A model generated the notes under the pieces. It saw only the letters and a program-made list of their open reading frames with translations, had not been told where the DNA came from and searched no databases. A stretch of DNA of 64,000 nucleotides from Larkinella soli (GTDB taxonomy: Bacteria; Bacteroidota; Bacteroidia; Cytophagales; Spirosomataceae), in NCBI RefSeq assembly GCF_003703975.1, contig NZ_QTJY01000003.1, positions 372,001-436,000 of the forward strand, read 5' to 3'. Below are positions 1 through 9,000 of this stretch, in pieces (positions within the stretch are counted from its first letter, which is position 1; each line of letters starts with the position of its first letter). Made by a program: the position numbers and the translations under genes.

Positions 1-491
1 CTCGTGCCGACCCACAGGGTTCCGAACCGGTCGGCTTTGACGGCATTGATGGTGGTGAGGTTAAACCGCCGGCGTTTGGGCTCGAGCAGGTCCCAGTACC
101 GCTGAAACCGCCCGGTGAGGGGGTCATACCGATTGAGTCCGTTGATGGTGCCGACCCAGATGTGGCCCCGGGCGTCCTCACAGAGAGAAAGAATATGATC
201 CTGGGAGAGCGTCGTGCTGTCGAAGGGATTGTGTTTATAGTGGGTGATCTGGTAGCCGTCGTAGCGGTTGAGGCCGTCCTGCGTACCGAACCATACATAC
301 CCCCGGCTGTCTTTCAGAATGCAGAATACCTCGCTCTGGGAGAGGCCGTTGTCGACCGAAAGCTGATCCAGAAACCGGGAAGCGGAGCCGTGCCTGTACC
401 AGGAGCTGCCTTTGGGCAGGTTCTGAACGGACTGACCCAGGCCCGCCGTCCGGAGGCTGAAAAGAATCAGTATGCCCAGTAGAGACCTCAT
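1..491 (-). CDS. Two-component regulator propeller protein, N-terminal part
   Basis: The reverse strand is open from an ATG at 491 to the window edge, so only about the first 163 residues are visible. The protein starts with a signal peptide (MRSLLGILILFSL, then a Gly-Gln-Ser cleavage region). It continues with two regulator-propeller repeats carrying the hallmark blocks GYVWFGTQDGLNRYDGY and GHIWVGTINGLNRYDP. Such repeats form a periplasmic beta-propeller sensor. In Bacteroidota they usually sit ahead of a Y_Y_Y domain and either a histidine kinase (often hybrid with an AraC domain) or a DNA-binding domain. Which output domain follows lies outside the window. Two CCA[G/A]TCTGGGG elements and a GGGGATA palindrome lie just upstream. 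Confidence 0.88.
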   Translation of the reverse strand, partial: MRSLLGILILFSLRTAGLGQSVQNLPKGSSWYRHGSASRFLDQLSVDNGLSQSEVFCILKDSRGYVWFGTQDGLNRYDGYQITHYKHNPFDSTTLSQDHILSLCEDARGHIWVGTINGLNRYDPLTGRFQRYWDLLEPKRRRFNLTTINAVKADRFGTLWVGT

Positions 492-568
492 CCAGTCTGG
501 GGGATACATATCCCCATTTTTACAAAAATACGACGTTCCGGCGGCTTAATAAATCCCCCAATCTGGGG
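492..568. promoter_or_regulatory. Repeated CCARTCTGGGG elements and palindrome, possible operator
   Basis: CCAGTCTGGGG at 492-502 and CCAATCTGGGG at 558-568 are near-identical, same-orientation copies 66 bp apart. GGGGATA-CA-TATCCCC at 500-515 is a perfect 7-bp-arm palindrome. They flank the start of the propeller gene, so a regulator-binding role is plausible but inferred from pattern alone. Confidence 0.35.
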
Positions 569-637
569 TAATTCGATCGCGAATTCCGGCACTAACTTTG
601 TTCAAACATGTACATTTAGTTTAGGTTAAGAAAGCAG

Positions 638-674
638 TAAAAGTAGCCTTGCGTCGACCAGGGCTATTTTTATT
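638..674 (-). terminator. Rho-independent terminator after the SpoU methyltransferase
   Basis: A stem of AGTAGCCTTG against CAGGGCTATT, with a short loop, lies directly after the methyltransferase stop codon. It is flanked by A- and T-rich runs, so it could act in both directions. Confidence 0.6.
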
Positions 675-1421
675 TTACCGCCCCCGCCGGAGGTTGTCGC
701 AGATCACCGCCGTGGCGATCCCGACGTTCAGCGACTCGGCCTCTCCATATCTCGGAATAGTGATGCGCCGGCCCACGAACCGCTCCACCTCCGGCCCGAT
801 CCCGTTCGATTCGTTGCCCATCACGATGTACCCGGTTGTACCGAAGTCGGTGGTATGAACGCTGCCGCCGGTCAGAAACGCCCCGAACACCCGGGCGCCG
901 TCCAGCCCGCCCAGATACTCCGCCAGGTCGCAGTAATACCAGGCGACGCGCGTAAAACTCCCCTTGCTGGCCGAAATGACCTTGGGATTGTAGACGTCGG
1001 CCGTCGAGGAAGAACAGATCAGTTTGCGGATGCCGTACCAGTCGGCGATCCGGAGGATGGTGCCGAGATTCCCGGGATCGCGGATGTCGTCCAGCACCAG
1101 CACAAATTCTTCGTTATCAGCGACTAAAACCCGGTTTTCCTTCGTTCCGGCTACAGCGAGGCAGCTGTCGTTGGTAGTCAGCGAACCGGCGCGGCCCAGT
1201 TCGTCGGGCGTCACCATTTCCAGCCGTACCCGTTGCTTATCCAGCAGCGGGGCATTTTCTTTGTAGAATGACTCGGTACTGAGAAGCACCTCGACCCGGT
1301 AATCAGACGTCAGCAGTTCGAGCACACTTTTGGCCCCTTCGACCAGAAAAGCGCCGTGTTCCTGCCGGTACTTTTTATGGTGTAACGACTGAATATACTT
1401 ACTTAGTGATTTGGAAAGCAT
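675..1421 (-). CDS. TrmH/SpoU-family RNA 2'-O-methyltransferase
   Basis: This 248-residue protein transfers a methyl group from AdoMet to a ribose 2'-OH in rRNA or tRNA. It has the N-terminal substrate-binding domain typical of RlmB/TsnR-like members (YRQEHGAFLVEGAK). The three SpoU trefoil-knot motifs follow in order: DPGNLGTILRIADW (motif 1), GNESNGIG (motif 2) and ESLNVGIATAVICDNLRR (motif 3, the AdoMet knot). Length and order match bacterial SpoU enzymes, but the exact rRNA or tRNA position cannot be told from sequence. The start codon overlaps the start of the divergent tamL-like gene by two bases, so both promoters must lie inside the neighbouring coding region. Confidence 0.9.
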   Translation of the reverse strand: MLSKSLSKYIQSLHHKKYRQEHGAFLVEGAKSVLELLTSDYRVEVLLSTESFYKENAPLLDKQRVRLEMVTPDELGRAGSLTTNDSCLAVAGTKENRVLVADNEEFVLVLDDIRDPGNLGTILRIADWYGIRKLICSSSTADVYNPKVISASKGSFTRVAWYYCDLAEYLGGLDGARVFGAFLTGGSVHTTDFGTTGYIVMGNESNGIGPEVERFVGRRITIPRYGEAESLNVGIATAVICDNLRRGR

Positions 1422-3951
1422 GAAGAATATTTTTTGGTTTCTCGGACTCGTGCTGTTCCTCTCGGCCTGCGTAAGTTCGGAAAAGTTACAGAAAAACCAG
1501 TATCTGCTCTACGGCCAGACCATCCGGGGGAACAAGGCCATTCCGAGCGGAGATCTGGAGGATCTGATTCCCCAGAAACCGAACCGGAGGCTGCTCCGGC
1601 TGCCCATCACCCCGGCCCTCTGGTTCTATCAGATCGGGTCGCGAAATTACAACCGCGAGGCCGTGCAGGCCGAACTCAACGCCAAACTCCAGGAATATGA
1701 AGCCCTGACGGCCCGCAACGACTCGACCAACGCCTTTAAAAAAGAAGTGAAGCGCATGAACCGGCAGATCACCCGACTGCGCCGGAAGGCCGAAGAAGGC
1801 AACTGGGTGATGCGCGTCCTGGGCGAACCCCCGGCCTACTTCGTGGAAGCCGACGCAAAGGAGAACGCCGAAAAAATGCAGCGGTACCTGTTCAACAAAG
1901 GGTTCTTTCTCGGGAAAGCCGGCTATTCCATCGACAGCAGCACGACGCTCGGACGGCGGGTGCGGGTGACCTATACCATCACGGAAAACATTCCTTTCCA
2001 CCTTCGCAACATCACCTACCAGATCGGCGACCCCCGCGTGGATACGCTCGTCCGGAAAACCCTGAACCGCTCGGTGCTTAAAACCGGCGAACGGTACGAC
2101 GCCGACAAGATCAACAACGAACGGGTGCGGATCGAGGAACTGATGCGGAACAACGGCTACTACGGCTTCACCCGCCAATACATTCCCCTGCCCCTCGACG
2201 TGGATTCGACGGCCTCCTTCGGTCCCGATTCGACCTATCGGAACCTGGATATGTGGCTCCGGATCGCCAACCCGCCCGGCCAGTCCGGACACCCGCTGTA
2301 TACCATCGGGGAGGTGGAAGTCCGCGTGGCCCGGACCGAAGACCGCGCCTTTGTCGATACGGTGATGTACAACGGTTTACGGTTCCAGCTGGGGCGGCAG
2401 CCGTACTCGATGCGCCTGCTCGACAGCCGGATTTTCCTGCGGCCCGACAGCCTCTACCGCATCCGGAATTTCCAGGATACCCAGCGGCAGCTATATCTGC
2501 TTAACCAGTTCCGTTTCGCCAACATCAACTTTACCGACACCACCGGCCGCCGGCTCCGAACCCGCATCAACCTGGTTCCCATCGACAAGTACGAGGTCTC
2601 GGCCGAGGGCGGTCTTTTCGTGCTGTATCAGGGCCAGGGCGGGTATCCCGGTCCGTTTACCAATTTCACGTTCCGGGTTCATAATATTTTCGGCGGCCTC
2701 GGCACGTTCGAAACCGCCCTGCGGTATGGTTTCGAAGCCCAGACCGGCTTCACCAGCAACTCCCGCGTCTATCTGGCGCAGGAGTTCGGGCTGAACTCGT
2801 CGGTGATCTTCCCGCATATCCTGTTTCCGGGAAAAATCCGGTTCAAATTCAACCGGCTCAGCCCCCGGACGCAGATCAGCGTCGGCTACAACTTCACGGA
2901 CCGCCCGGATTACCGCCGTCGGAATTTTCGCTCCGGCGTCTCCTACAACTGGTTGAAGAACACCAACCAGTATGCCTTCACGATCGCCGACATCAACTTC
3001 CTGAGGGCCAGCATCAAAGACAGGGAGTTCGAGCGGTTTCTGAATGAGCAGGATTCGCTGGGCAATACCATCCGGAACAGTTTCCGGAACGCCTTCGCGT
3101 CCAACATCGGATTTTCCTACACCTACAACACGAGCGTGCTGGGGCAGAACCGCCGGGCCAACTTCCTGCGCGTAGCGGTCGAGTCGGGCGGAACGACGCT
3201 GAATTTTTTCAGGGAGGAGAATTTGAAGAAGTTTTTCAACTCCGATTCCCCGAACGGCCTTCAGTTCTATAAATACCTGCGGGCCAACGTCGACTACCGG
3301 CATTATATTCCCCTGCGGGCCAATTCCACCCTGGCCTTTCGGGTAAACACCGGGCTGGTGATCGGCTACGGACCCAACAAGACCGCCCCTTACGAAAAGC
3401 TGTTCTTCGCGGGCGGGAGCAACAGCATCCGGGCCTGGCTCCCCCGCCGGCTCGGCCCCGGGGCCTCCCTCCCGCTGACCAATCCCGAAGACATCAAAGT
3501 GCCTGTTTTCAATCCTAACCGGCCCGGCCAGTTCCTCTACCGGTTCGAGCAGCCCGGCGACATTCTGCTGGAAGCCTCCGCCGAGCTGCGCGGGCGGCTT
3601 TTCCACCTGGGCGGGGACATCAACGGAGCGGTGTTCGTGGATGCGGGCAACGTCTGGGCGCTGCGGAACAACGTGAACCGGATCAACGAAAATTTTGCCT
3701 TCAACACCTTTGCCGGCCAGATCGCCGTGGGAGCCGGGGTCGGGCTGCGCATCGACTTTTCGTTCTTCATCATCCGCTTCGACGGGGCGGTGAAGGTCTA
3801 CGACCCGGCCCGGCGGTATTTAAAGGTCGGCAACGACGGCAGCGCCGAGTATGTCGACGAGCGGTTTTTTCTGCCGCAGTTCCGGTTCGACAAGATGTTT
3901 CGGGGACCGAATCCGCTGGTCATCAACTTCGGCATCGGGTATCCTTTCTGA
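1420..3951 (+). CDS. tamL: TamL-type BamA-family outer membrane lipoprotein
   Basis: An 843-residue Omp85-superfamily protein. The start at 1420 gives a lipoprotein signal peptide with lipobox LSAC (Cys17) and has GGAAAG just upstream; an ATG at 1411 would add three residues. A POTRA-containing periplasmic region (about residues 25-400) precedes a 16-strand-type barrel. The barrel includes the conserved late segment around YEKLFFAGGSNSIRAW and ends in a C-terminal Phe (INFGIGYPF), as expected for insertion by the BAM machinery. In Bacteroidota a TamA-like protein is lipidated (TamL) and works with TamB in outer-membrane biogenesis; no tamB is nearby here. The family call is firm; the TamL name rests on the lipobox and length. 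Confidence 0.82.
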   Translation: MKNIFWFLGLVLFLSACVSSEKLQKNQYLLYGQTIRGNKAIPSGDLEDLIPQKPNRRLLRLPITPALWFYQIGSRNYNREAVQAELNAKLQEYEALTARNDSTNAFKKEVKRMNRQITRLRRKAEEGNWVMRVLGEPPAYFVEADAKENAEKMQRYLFNKGFFLGKAGYSIDSSTTLGRRVRVTYTITENIPFHLRNITYQIGDPRVDTLVRKTLNRSVLKTGERYDADKINNERVRIEELMRNNGYYGFTRQYIPLPLDVDSTASFGPDSTYRNLDMWLRIANPPGQSGHPLYTIGEVEVRVARTEDRAFVDTVMYNGLRFQLGRQPYSMRLLDSRIFLRPDSLYRIRNFQDTQRQLYLLNQFRFANINFTDTTGRRLRTRINLVPIDKYEVSAEGGLFVLYQGQGGYPGPFTNFTFRVHNIFGGLGTFETALRYGFEAQTGFTSNSRVYLAQEFGLNSSVIFPHILFPGKIRFKFNRLSPRTQISVGYNFTDRPDYRRRNFRSGVSYNWLKNTNQYAFTIADINFLRASIKDREFERFLNEQDSLGNTIRNSFRNAFASNIGFSYTYNTSVLGQNRRANFLRVAVESGGTTLNFFREENLKKFFNSDSPNGLQFYKYLRANVDYRHYIPLRANSTLAFRVNTGLVIGYGPNKTAPYEKLFFAGGSNSIRAWLPRRLGPGASLPLTNPEDIKVPVFNPNRPGQFLYRFEQPGDILLEASAELRGRLFHLGGDINGAVFVDAGNVWALRNNVNRINENFAFNTFAGQIAVGAGVGLRIDFSFFIIRFDGAVKVYDPARRYLKVGNDGSAEYVDERFFLPQFRFDKMFRGPNPLVINFGIGYPF

Positions 3952-4014
3952 GGCTTAGGCAAATTCAGGCCGGTCAAAACCTGACAAACTGTCACCATTT
4001 CCTCAAATCTTCGT

Positions 4015-4022
4015 ACCTTTGG
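4015..4022 (+). promoter_or_regulatory. Bacteroidota -7 box TACCTTTG upstream of miaB
   Basis: An exact match to the Bacteroidota TAnnTTTG -7 element, 87 bp before the miaB ATG, in the only spacer upstream of that gene. No good TTTG -33 box is present at the usual distance. Confidence 0.5.
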
Positions 4023-4108
4023 GGCAAATTTCGAATCACAACGGTTGACCAGAAGGAACCGGAGCGCCGAATCACGGAGCCGTTCCTGATCCTCCGGTCG
4101 TATCTTTT

Positions 4109-5539
4109 ATGGAACGCATTACCGAAACACTCACCATACTGACTGAAGCGGACAAGGAAGCCGGCGATCTTCCCAAAGTATCGGAAGACGAGCTGGCCGT
4201 GGGCAAAAAGCGGCTTTATATCGAAAGCTATGGCTGCCAGATGAACTATTCCGACAGCGAGATCGTGGCCGCCGTCATGCGCAACGCGGGTTTCGCCACC
4301 ACCTCCACCGCCGAAGAAGCCGACGTCATCTTCCTGAATACCTGCGCCATCCGTGACAATGCGGAGCAGAAAGTCCGGAACCGGCTCAAGCAGCTCAACG
4401 GTCTCAAAAAACGCCGGCCCGAACTCCTCGTCGGGATGCTGGGCTGTATGGCCGAGCGCCTGAAGGCCAAACTGCTCGAAGAAGAAAAGATCGTGGACAT
4501 CGTGGCCGGGCCGGACGCCTACCGCGACATTCCGAAACTGGTGGAGGAGGCCGAATCGGGCCAGAAGGCGGTGAACGTCTTTCTGTCGCGGGAGGAAACC
4601 TACGCCGACATCTCCCCTATCCGGTTGAATTCCAACGGTGTCACGGCGTTCATTTCTATCATGCGGGGCTGCGACAACATGTGCAGTTTCTGCGTCGTCC
4701 CCTATACCCGGGGCCGGGAGCGCAGCCGCGATCCGCATTCCATCGTCCGGGAAGCCCGTGACCTGTTCGAAGCCGGTTATCGCGAGGTGACGCTGCTCGG
4801 TCAGAACGTCGACAGTTATAAATGGACGCCCGAAGGCTCTACCGAAACCGTGACCTTCGCCCAATTGCTGGAAAGCGTCGCCCGGGTCAGCCCCGATCTG
4901 CGCATCCGCTTCTCGACCTCCCACCCGAAGGACATCACCGACGAGGTGCTGTACACGATGGCGAAGTTCGACAACATCTGCAAATACATCCATCTGCCGG
5001 CCCAGAGCGGCAACAGCCGGATTCTGAAGCTTATGAACCGGACCTACGACCGGGAATGGTATCTACGGAAAATCGACCGCATCCGGGCCGTCCTGGGCGA
5101 CGACTGCGGCATTTCGCACGACATGATCGCCGGTTTCTGCTCCGAAACCGAGGAAGAACATCAGGATACGCTGTCGCTGATGGAATACGCCCGCTACGAC
5201 TACGGTTATATGTTTGCCTATTCGGAGCGCCCCGGCACCCCGGCAGCCAAAAAATACGCGGACGACATCCCGTACGACGTGAAACTCCGGCGGCTGAACG
5301 AGATCATCGCCCTTCAGCAGCGGCTTTCGCTCGAACGCAACCGGCGGCACATCGGCAAGGTCCACCGGGTGCTGATCGAGGGCACTTCCAAACGCTCCGA
5401 AGACTTTCTCTGCGGCCGCAACGACCAGAACAAAATGGTGGTTTTCCCGAAAGGACGCTATGCCAAGGGCGACTACGTCAACGTCCTGGTCACCGACTGC
5501 ACGGCGGCCACGCTGCTGGGAGAAACGGTGGAAAGTTGA
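4109..5539 (+). CDS. miaB: tRNA-2-methylthio-N6-dimethylallyladenosine synthase MiaB
   Basis: This radical-SAM methylthiotransferase converts i6A37 to ms2i6A37 in tRNAs reading UNN codons. The N-terminal MTTase domain supplies three cluster cysteines (Cys43 in YGCQMN, Cys79 in NTCAIRDNA, Cys113 in GCMAER). The radical-SAM motif GCDNMCSFC gives Cys188, Cys192 and Cys195, followed by [14 protein letters not shown] domain closes the protein (about 410-470). The 476-residue length fits MiaB rather than RimO or MtaB, and the [10 protein letters not shown] block is MiaB-like. A G-rich spacer separates it from the sigma-54 activator downstream. Confidence 0.95.
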   Translation: MERITETLTILTEADKEAGDLPKVSEDELAVGKKRLYIESYGCQMNYSDSEIVAAVMRNAGFATTSTAEEADVIFLNTCAIRDNAEQKVRNRLKQLNGLKKRRPELLVGMLGCMAERLKAKLLEEEKIVDIVAGPDAYRDIPKLVEEAESGQKAVNVFLSREETYADISPIRLNSNGVTAFISIMRGCDNMCSFCVVPYTRGRERSRDPHSIVREARDLFEAGYREVTLLGQNVDSYKWTPEGSTETVTFAQLLESVARVSPDLRIRFSTSHPKDITDEVLYTMAKFDNICKYIHLPAQSGNSRILKLMNRTYDREWYLRKIDRIRAVLGDDCGISHDMIAGFCSETEEEHQDTLSLMEYARYDYGYMFAYSERPGTPAAKKYADDIPYDVKLRRLNEIIALQQRLSLERNRRHIGKVHRVLIEGTSKRSEDFLCGRNDQNKMVVFPKGRYAKGDYVNVLVTDCTAATLLGETVES

Positions 5540-5612
5540 GGAGTTTGGGGATTGGGGGGTTTTGGAGTTGGGATGGTTGGAGAAGGGATGATCGAGGGGT
5601 TGGTGTTGGTCT
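5540..5612 (+). other. G-rich low-complexity spacer
   Basis: The spacer after miaB is built of short GGGG, GGGGGG and GGG runs separated by TT/AT-rich linkers on the + strand. It could fold as a G-quadruplex or simply be a low-complexity intergenic repeat; related sequence occurs on the - strand near 24541-24614. No ORF or terminator is visible in it. Confidence 0.4.
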
Positions 5613-5640
5613 TCTTTTGGGGTGACCCGGTTTTTTACTT

Positions 5641-6942
5641 ATGAATTTACAGGAAATCCAGTCCGTCAAGCAGCGGTTCGGCATCATCGGCAACGCACCG
5701 TCTCTGAATTACGCCATCAACGTGGCGATTCAGGTGGCGGCAACGGACCTGACCGTGCTGATCACGGGCGAAAGCGGAAGCGGAAAAGAATCGTTTTCCA
5801 AGATCATCCATAGCCTGAGCAGCCGCAAACACGGCCAGTTCATCGCTATCAACTGCGGGGCCATTCCGGAAGGAACCATCGATTCCGAACTGTTCGGGCA
5901 TGAAAAAGGCTCCTTCACGGGGGCCGTCGACCAGCGGAAGGGCTATTTTGAAACCACCAACGGCGGCACCATCTTCCTGGACGAAATCGGCGAAATGCCG
6001 ATGGGCACCCAGGCCCGGCTGCTGCGCGTTCTGGAAAACGGGGAGTTTATCCGCGTAGGCTCGTCGAAGGTGATGAAAACCGACGTGCGGGTAGTGGCCG
6101 CCACCAACGTTAACCTGCTGGCTGCGGTCGAAAACGGGAAATTCCGCGAAGACCTTTACTACCGCCTGAATACCGTCCCGATCTTCGTTCCGCCCCTGCG
6201 CGACCGGGGAGACGACATCGAGCTGCTGTTCCGGAAGTTCACCACCGACTTTGCCGAACGCTACCGCATCAAACCCATTCAGCTTTCGGAAGCCGCCAAA
6301 CTCCTGCTGCTCCGTTATCCGTTTCCGGGCAACATCCGGCAGCTGAAAAACATTGCCGAACAGATTTCCATCCTGGAATCCGAAATCGGCAAGGTCATCG
6401 AGGCCGAAGCCCTGGCAAAATACCTGCCTCCGGTTTCCTCCCGCCAGCCGCAGCCGCCCATGGTTCTGCCCGGGGCCGCCACCGACGGCGGTTCCATCTC
6501 CGAGCGCGAACTGCTCTACAAGGTGCTGTTCGATATGCGTCGGGATATGAACGACCTCAAACGGCTCGTGCTGGATATGCTGAAGAATGAACAGAACGGC
6601 CGCGAAATCCTGAACAACCACAAGGAACTGTTCGATACCCTCCAGCCCGCCGACCTGACGCCCGAGCCGGAGCCGAGCGTGGCCCGGCTGCTGCCGGCCG
6701 GCAACGTGATCGACATCGACGGCTATGAGAGTGAAGACAACGGCACCGACGTCACCGTGGAGGACATTACCCACGAAACCGAGGAGGACGACTCGCTCTC
6801 CCTCGAGAAGCAGGAGAAAGAAATGATCGTCAAGGCCTTGCTGCGCAATAACAACAAACGAAAATACGCGGCTCAGGCACTCGGCATTTCCGAGCGGACG
6901 TTATATCGAAAAATCAAGCAGTATCAGATCGATGAAGAGTAA
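5641..6942 (+). CDS. Sigma-54-dependent Fis-family activator without a sensor domain
   Basis: A 433-residue bacterial enhancer-binding protein. The AAA+ domain begins almost at the N-terminus: Walker A GESGSGKE (residues 43-50), the sigma-54 contact loop GSFTGA (90-95; Ser in place of the usual Ala), Walker B TIFLDEIGEMP and an R-finger region. A linker of about 120 residues precedes a Fis-type helix-turn-helix (AAQALGISERTLYRKIKQYQ). There is no receiver, GAF or PAS domain, so activity must be controlled by expression or by a partner. Its last codons overlap lptE by 11 bp, implying cotranscription with envelope genes. Confidence 0.92.
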   Translation: MNLQEIQSVKQRFGIIGNAPSLNYAINVAIQVAATDLTVLITGESGSGKESFSKIIHSLSSRKHGQFIAINCGAIPEGTIDSELFGHEKGSFTGAVDQRKGYFETTNGGTIFLDEIGEMPMGTQARLLRVLENGEFIRVGSSKVMKTDVRVVAATNVNLLAAVENGKFREDLYYRLNTVPIFVPPLRDRGDDIELLFRKFTTDFAERYRIKPIQLSEAAKLLLLRYPFPGNIRQLKNIAEQISILESEIGKVIEAEALAKYLPPVSSRQPQPPMVLPGAATDGGSISERELLYKVLFDMRRDMNDLKRLVLDMLKNEQNGREILNNHKELFDTLQPADLTPEPEPSVARLLPAGNVIDIDGYESEDNGTDVTVEDITHETEEDDSLSLEKQEKEMIVKALLRNNNKRKYAAQALGISERTLYRKIKQYQIDEE

Positions 6943-7432
6943 GCTGTTTTTGGGACTCTTTTTTTGCCTGCTTTCCCAGGCCTGCGGAAAATATTCGTTC
7001 ACCGGAACGACCCTCGACCCGACCATCAAAACCATCACGGTCAACACCTTCACGACCTCGGCGGCCGGCGGCCCGGCCAACCTGCCGCTCCAGTTTACCG
7101 AGAAGCTGAAGGAATATTACCAGCGGTATACGGACCTGAAGGTGGTGCAGAGCAACGGCGACATTGTACTGGAAGGGTCCATCACGGGGTATGACGTGCT
7201 GCCCGTGTCCGCAACGGCCTCCGATCAGGCAGCCCAGAACCGGCTTCAGCTGACGGTGCAGGTCCGGTTCGCCAACAACAAGGACGAAGCGAAGAACTTC
7301 GACCAGACGTTTTCGTTCTATCAGGACTTTCCGCAGAACCAGACCCTCAGCCAGGCCGAGAGCCGCATTCTGCCCCGCATTCAGGACCAGCTCGTGCTGG
7401 ACATTTTCAATAAAACGGCCGCCGACTGGTAA
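6932..7432 (+). CDS. lptE: LptE-family LPS-assembly lipoprotein
   Basis: A 166-residue lipoprotein (lipobox SQAC, Cys18). It continues with the GKYSFTGTTLDPTIKTITV start that marks the Bacteroidota LptE family and a small alpha/beta domain. LptE plugs the LptD barrel at the outer membrane and helps deliver lipopolysaccharide. The start overlaps the end of the sigma-54 activator gene by 11 bp in another frame, which suggests translational coupling. LptD is not in this window. Confidence 0.85.
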   Translation: MKSKLFLGLFFCLLSQACGKYSFTGTTLDPTIKTITVNTFTTSAAGGPANLPLQFTEKLKEYYQRYTDLKVVQSNGDIVLEGSITGYDVLPVSATASDQAAQNRLQLTVQVRFANNKDEAKNFDQTFSFYQDFPQNQTLSQAESRILPRIQDQLVLDIFNKTAADW

Positions 7433-7480
7433 ATCATAACTTTTTTTCTCCGTCGGCTCATCGGGCCGGTTGAAAATCAC

Positions 7481-7488
7481 TAACTTCG
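7481..7488 (+). promoter_or_regulatory. Possible -7 box TAACTTCG
   Basis: A near match to TAnnTTTG, 33 bp before the next ATG. It could give the TPR-like/secG pair its own promoter within the run. No clear -33 element is visible. Confidence 0.3.
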
Positions 7489-7521
7489 GGTTCGGCGACA
7501 CCCTTTCTGCGAGCAGACCCA

Positions 7522-8412
7522 ATGAATTCTCTGGATAAAGAAACCTTTTCGTTCTGGGTGACCCACCCGGAAGAACTGATTCCTACTGATTATCAGCAGT
7601 TACAGGAGGCCATCGGCCAGTATCCCTACTGCCAGTCGCTGTATACTCTGGCGGCCAAGGCCGCTTCGGTTCATCAGAAGGGGCATGCCATCGACCAGGT
7701 CCGGCAGGCGGCTGCCTTTGCCCTGAGCCGCAATGCCCTCCGCAAACTCATCGAGAACGAGTTCCAGTGGTCGGAGAACCTGCTCAGCCGGTTGAATGAA
7801 CTGTCACTGAAGCACGTTCCGATTCCGGACGATTACAAAAAGGAAAGCTACGAACTGTTCAAACGGAAAGCCGATCAGAATCATAGTTTCCCGTCGATTC
7901 CTCTCTTTGACTTTGCCCGCTCCGGCGGCTTCGATACGCAGTCCTTCGATGAATGGTCGGCCAGGACGGCTACGAAAGAGCCGGAGGGCCCGGCATCCCC
8001 TGAACCGGAAGATCGGTCCATCGTCGACGACCTCGCGCTGGCCGAAACGGTATTGCAGTCCGACCTGAAGCCGGCGGTGACGGAGGCAGTTCCGGCAGCG
8101 GCCGAGCCGGCCGTCGATCCGGGGCGTCAGCGCCAGATGGAGCTGATCGACGAGTTCATCAAACGGGAACCGATGATCCAGCGGCCGCGCATCACTCCCA
8201 ATGAGGTGGCCGAACAGGAAGACCTGACCCGCCGGGCCCCGGCCAACCCCGGCAACGTTCCGGTGACCGAAGCCTTCGCCCGCATTCTGATCCGCCAGGG
8301 CAAACTCGACCGCGCCATCGACATTTACCAGAAGTTAATGGTGAAAAATCCGGAAAAAAAGGTTTATTTTGCAGACAAAATCGACGAACTGAAAGAGCAG
8401 CAGCAACCGTAA
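7522..8412 (+). CDS. Conserved Bacteroidota protein with C-terminal TPR-like helices
   Basis: A 296-residue soluble-looking protein without signal peptide or membrane segment. An N-terminal helical region (about 1-130, including YPYCQSLYTLAAKAA) is followed by an acidic Pro/Ala-rich linker (about 150-205). The C-terminus reads like one or two tetratricopeptide helices (TEAFARILIRQGKLDRAIDIYQKL, shown only in part here). It lies between lptE and secG, an order I associate with other Cytophagales, suggesting an envelope or secretion accessory role. No specific function can be assigned. Confidence 0.75.
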   Translation: MNSLDKETFSFWVTHPEELIPTDYQQLQEAIGQYPYCQSLYTLAAKAASVHQKGHAIDQVRQAAAFALSRNALRKLIENEFQWSENLLSRLNELSLKHVPIPDDYKKESYELFKRKADQNHSFPSIPLFDFARSGGFDTQSFDEWSARTATKEPEGPASPEPEDRSIVDDLALAETVLQSDLKPAVTEAVPAAAEPAVDPGRQRQMELIDEFIKREPMIQRPRITPNEVAEQEDLTRRAPANPGNVPVTEAFARILIRQGKLDRAIDIYQKLMVKNPEKKVYFADKIDELKEQQQP

Positions 8413-8469
8413 CTGCCTTCGTTCGAAACCAAAAGACATTTACCTACTAATCGCCGTCGCGACCTGTTT

Positions 8470-8853
8470 ATGTTAACTGTATTCATTGTCCTGATTTGCA
8501 TTATTACCGTACTGCTGATCCTGGTAGTACTGATTCAGAATTCCAAAGGCGGTGGACTTTCCGGCGAATTCGGCGGAATCGGTTCCAACCAGCTGATGGG
8601 CGTCAAGAAAACGACCGACCTGCTTGAGCAGATCACCTGGGGCCTCGCCATTGGCATCATGGTGCTGACCCTCGCTTCCTACGTCCTTGTCGACCGCAGC
8701 GGTACGGGGGCCACCATCAACAGCGCCAACGTCGACGCGGCCGCTTCCAAAACCGTTCCGGGTGCCGGTCTTCAGGCTCCGGCACAGCGTCCGGCCGCCG
8801 GCGCGCAGCAGACCCCGGCCGCAGCACCGAAGGCCGACTCCGCAGCGAAATAA
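8470..8853 (+). CDS. secG: Preprotein translocase subunit SecG
   Basis: A 127-residue inner-membrane protein with two transmembrane helices (about 2-22 and 55-75). The cytoplasmic loop between them carries the SecG signature LVVLIQNSKGGGLSGEFGG. SecG associates with SecYE and helps SecA-driven export. An Ala/Pro/Gln-rich tail (about 90-127) extends beyond the usual domain, as is common in this phylum. A strong terminator follows, so secG probably ends the transcript running from the sigma-54 activator. Confidence 0.93.
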   Translation: MLTVFIVLICIITVLLILVVLIQNSKGGGLSGEFGGIGSNQLMGVKKTTDLLEQITWGLAIGIMVLTLASYVLVDRSGTGATINSANVDAAASKTVPGAGLQAPAQRPAAGAQQTPAAAPKADSAAK

Positions 8854-8870
8854 GTTCAGCTACCCCCATA

Positions 8871-8908
8871 AAAAGCCCTTCCGGTCGAAAATCGGAAGGG
8901 CTTTTATC
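8871..8908 (+). terminator. Rho-independent terminator after secG
   Basis: AAAGCCCTTCCG and CGGAAGGGCTTT form a perfect 12-bp stem with a 9-base loop, followed by TTATCTTTT. Confidence 0.88.
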
Positions 8909-9000
8909 TTTTAAAGAGTTTTTTCGACCCAAAAATATGAACAGGCTTGCCGGTTTCGTTGTAATTGCAAGATTTGCACACTGAATCCCGGTTCAAGTTA

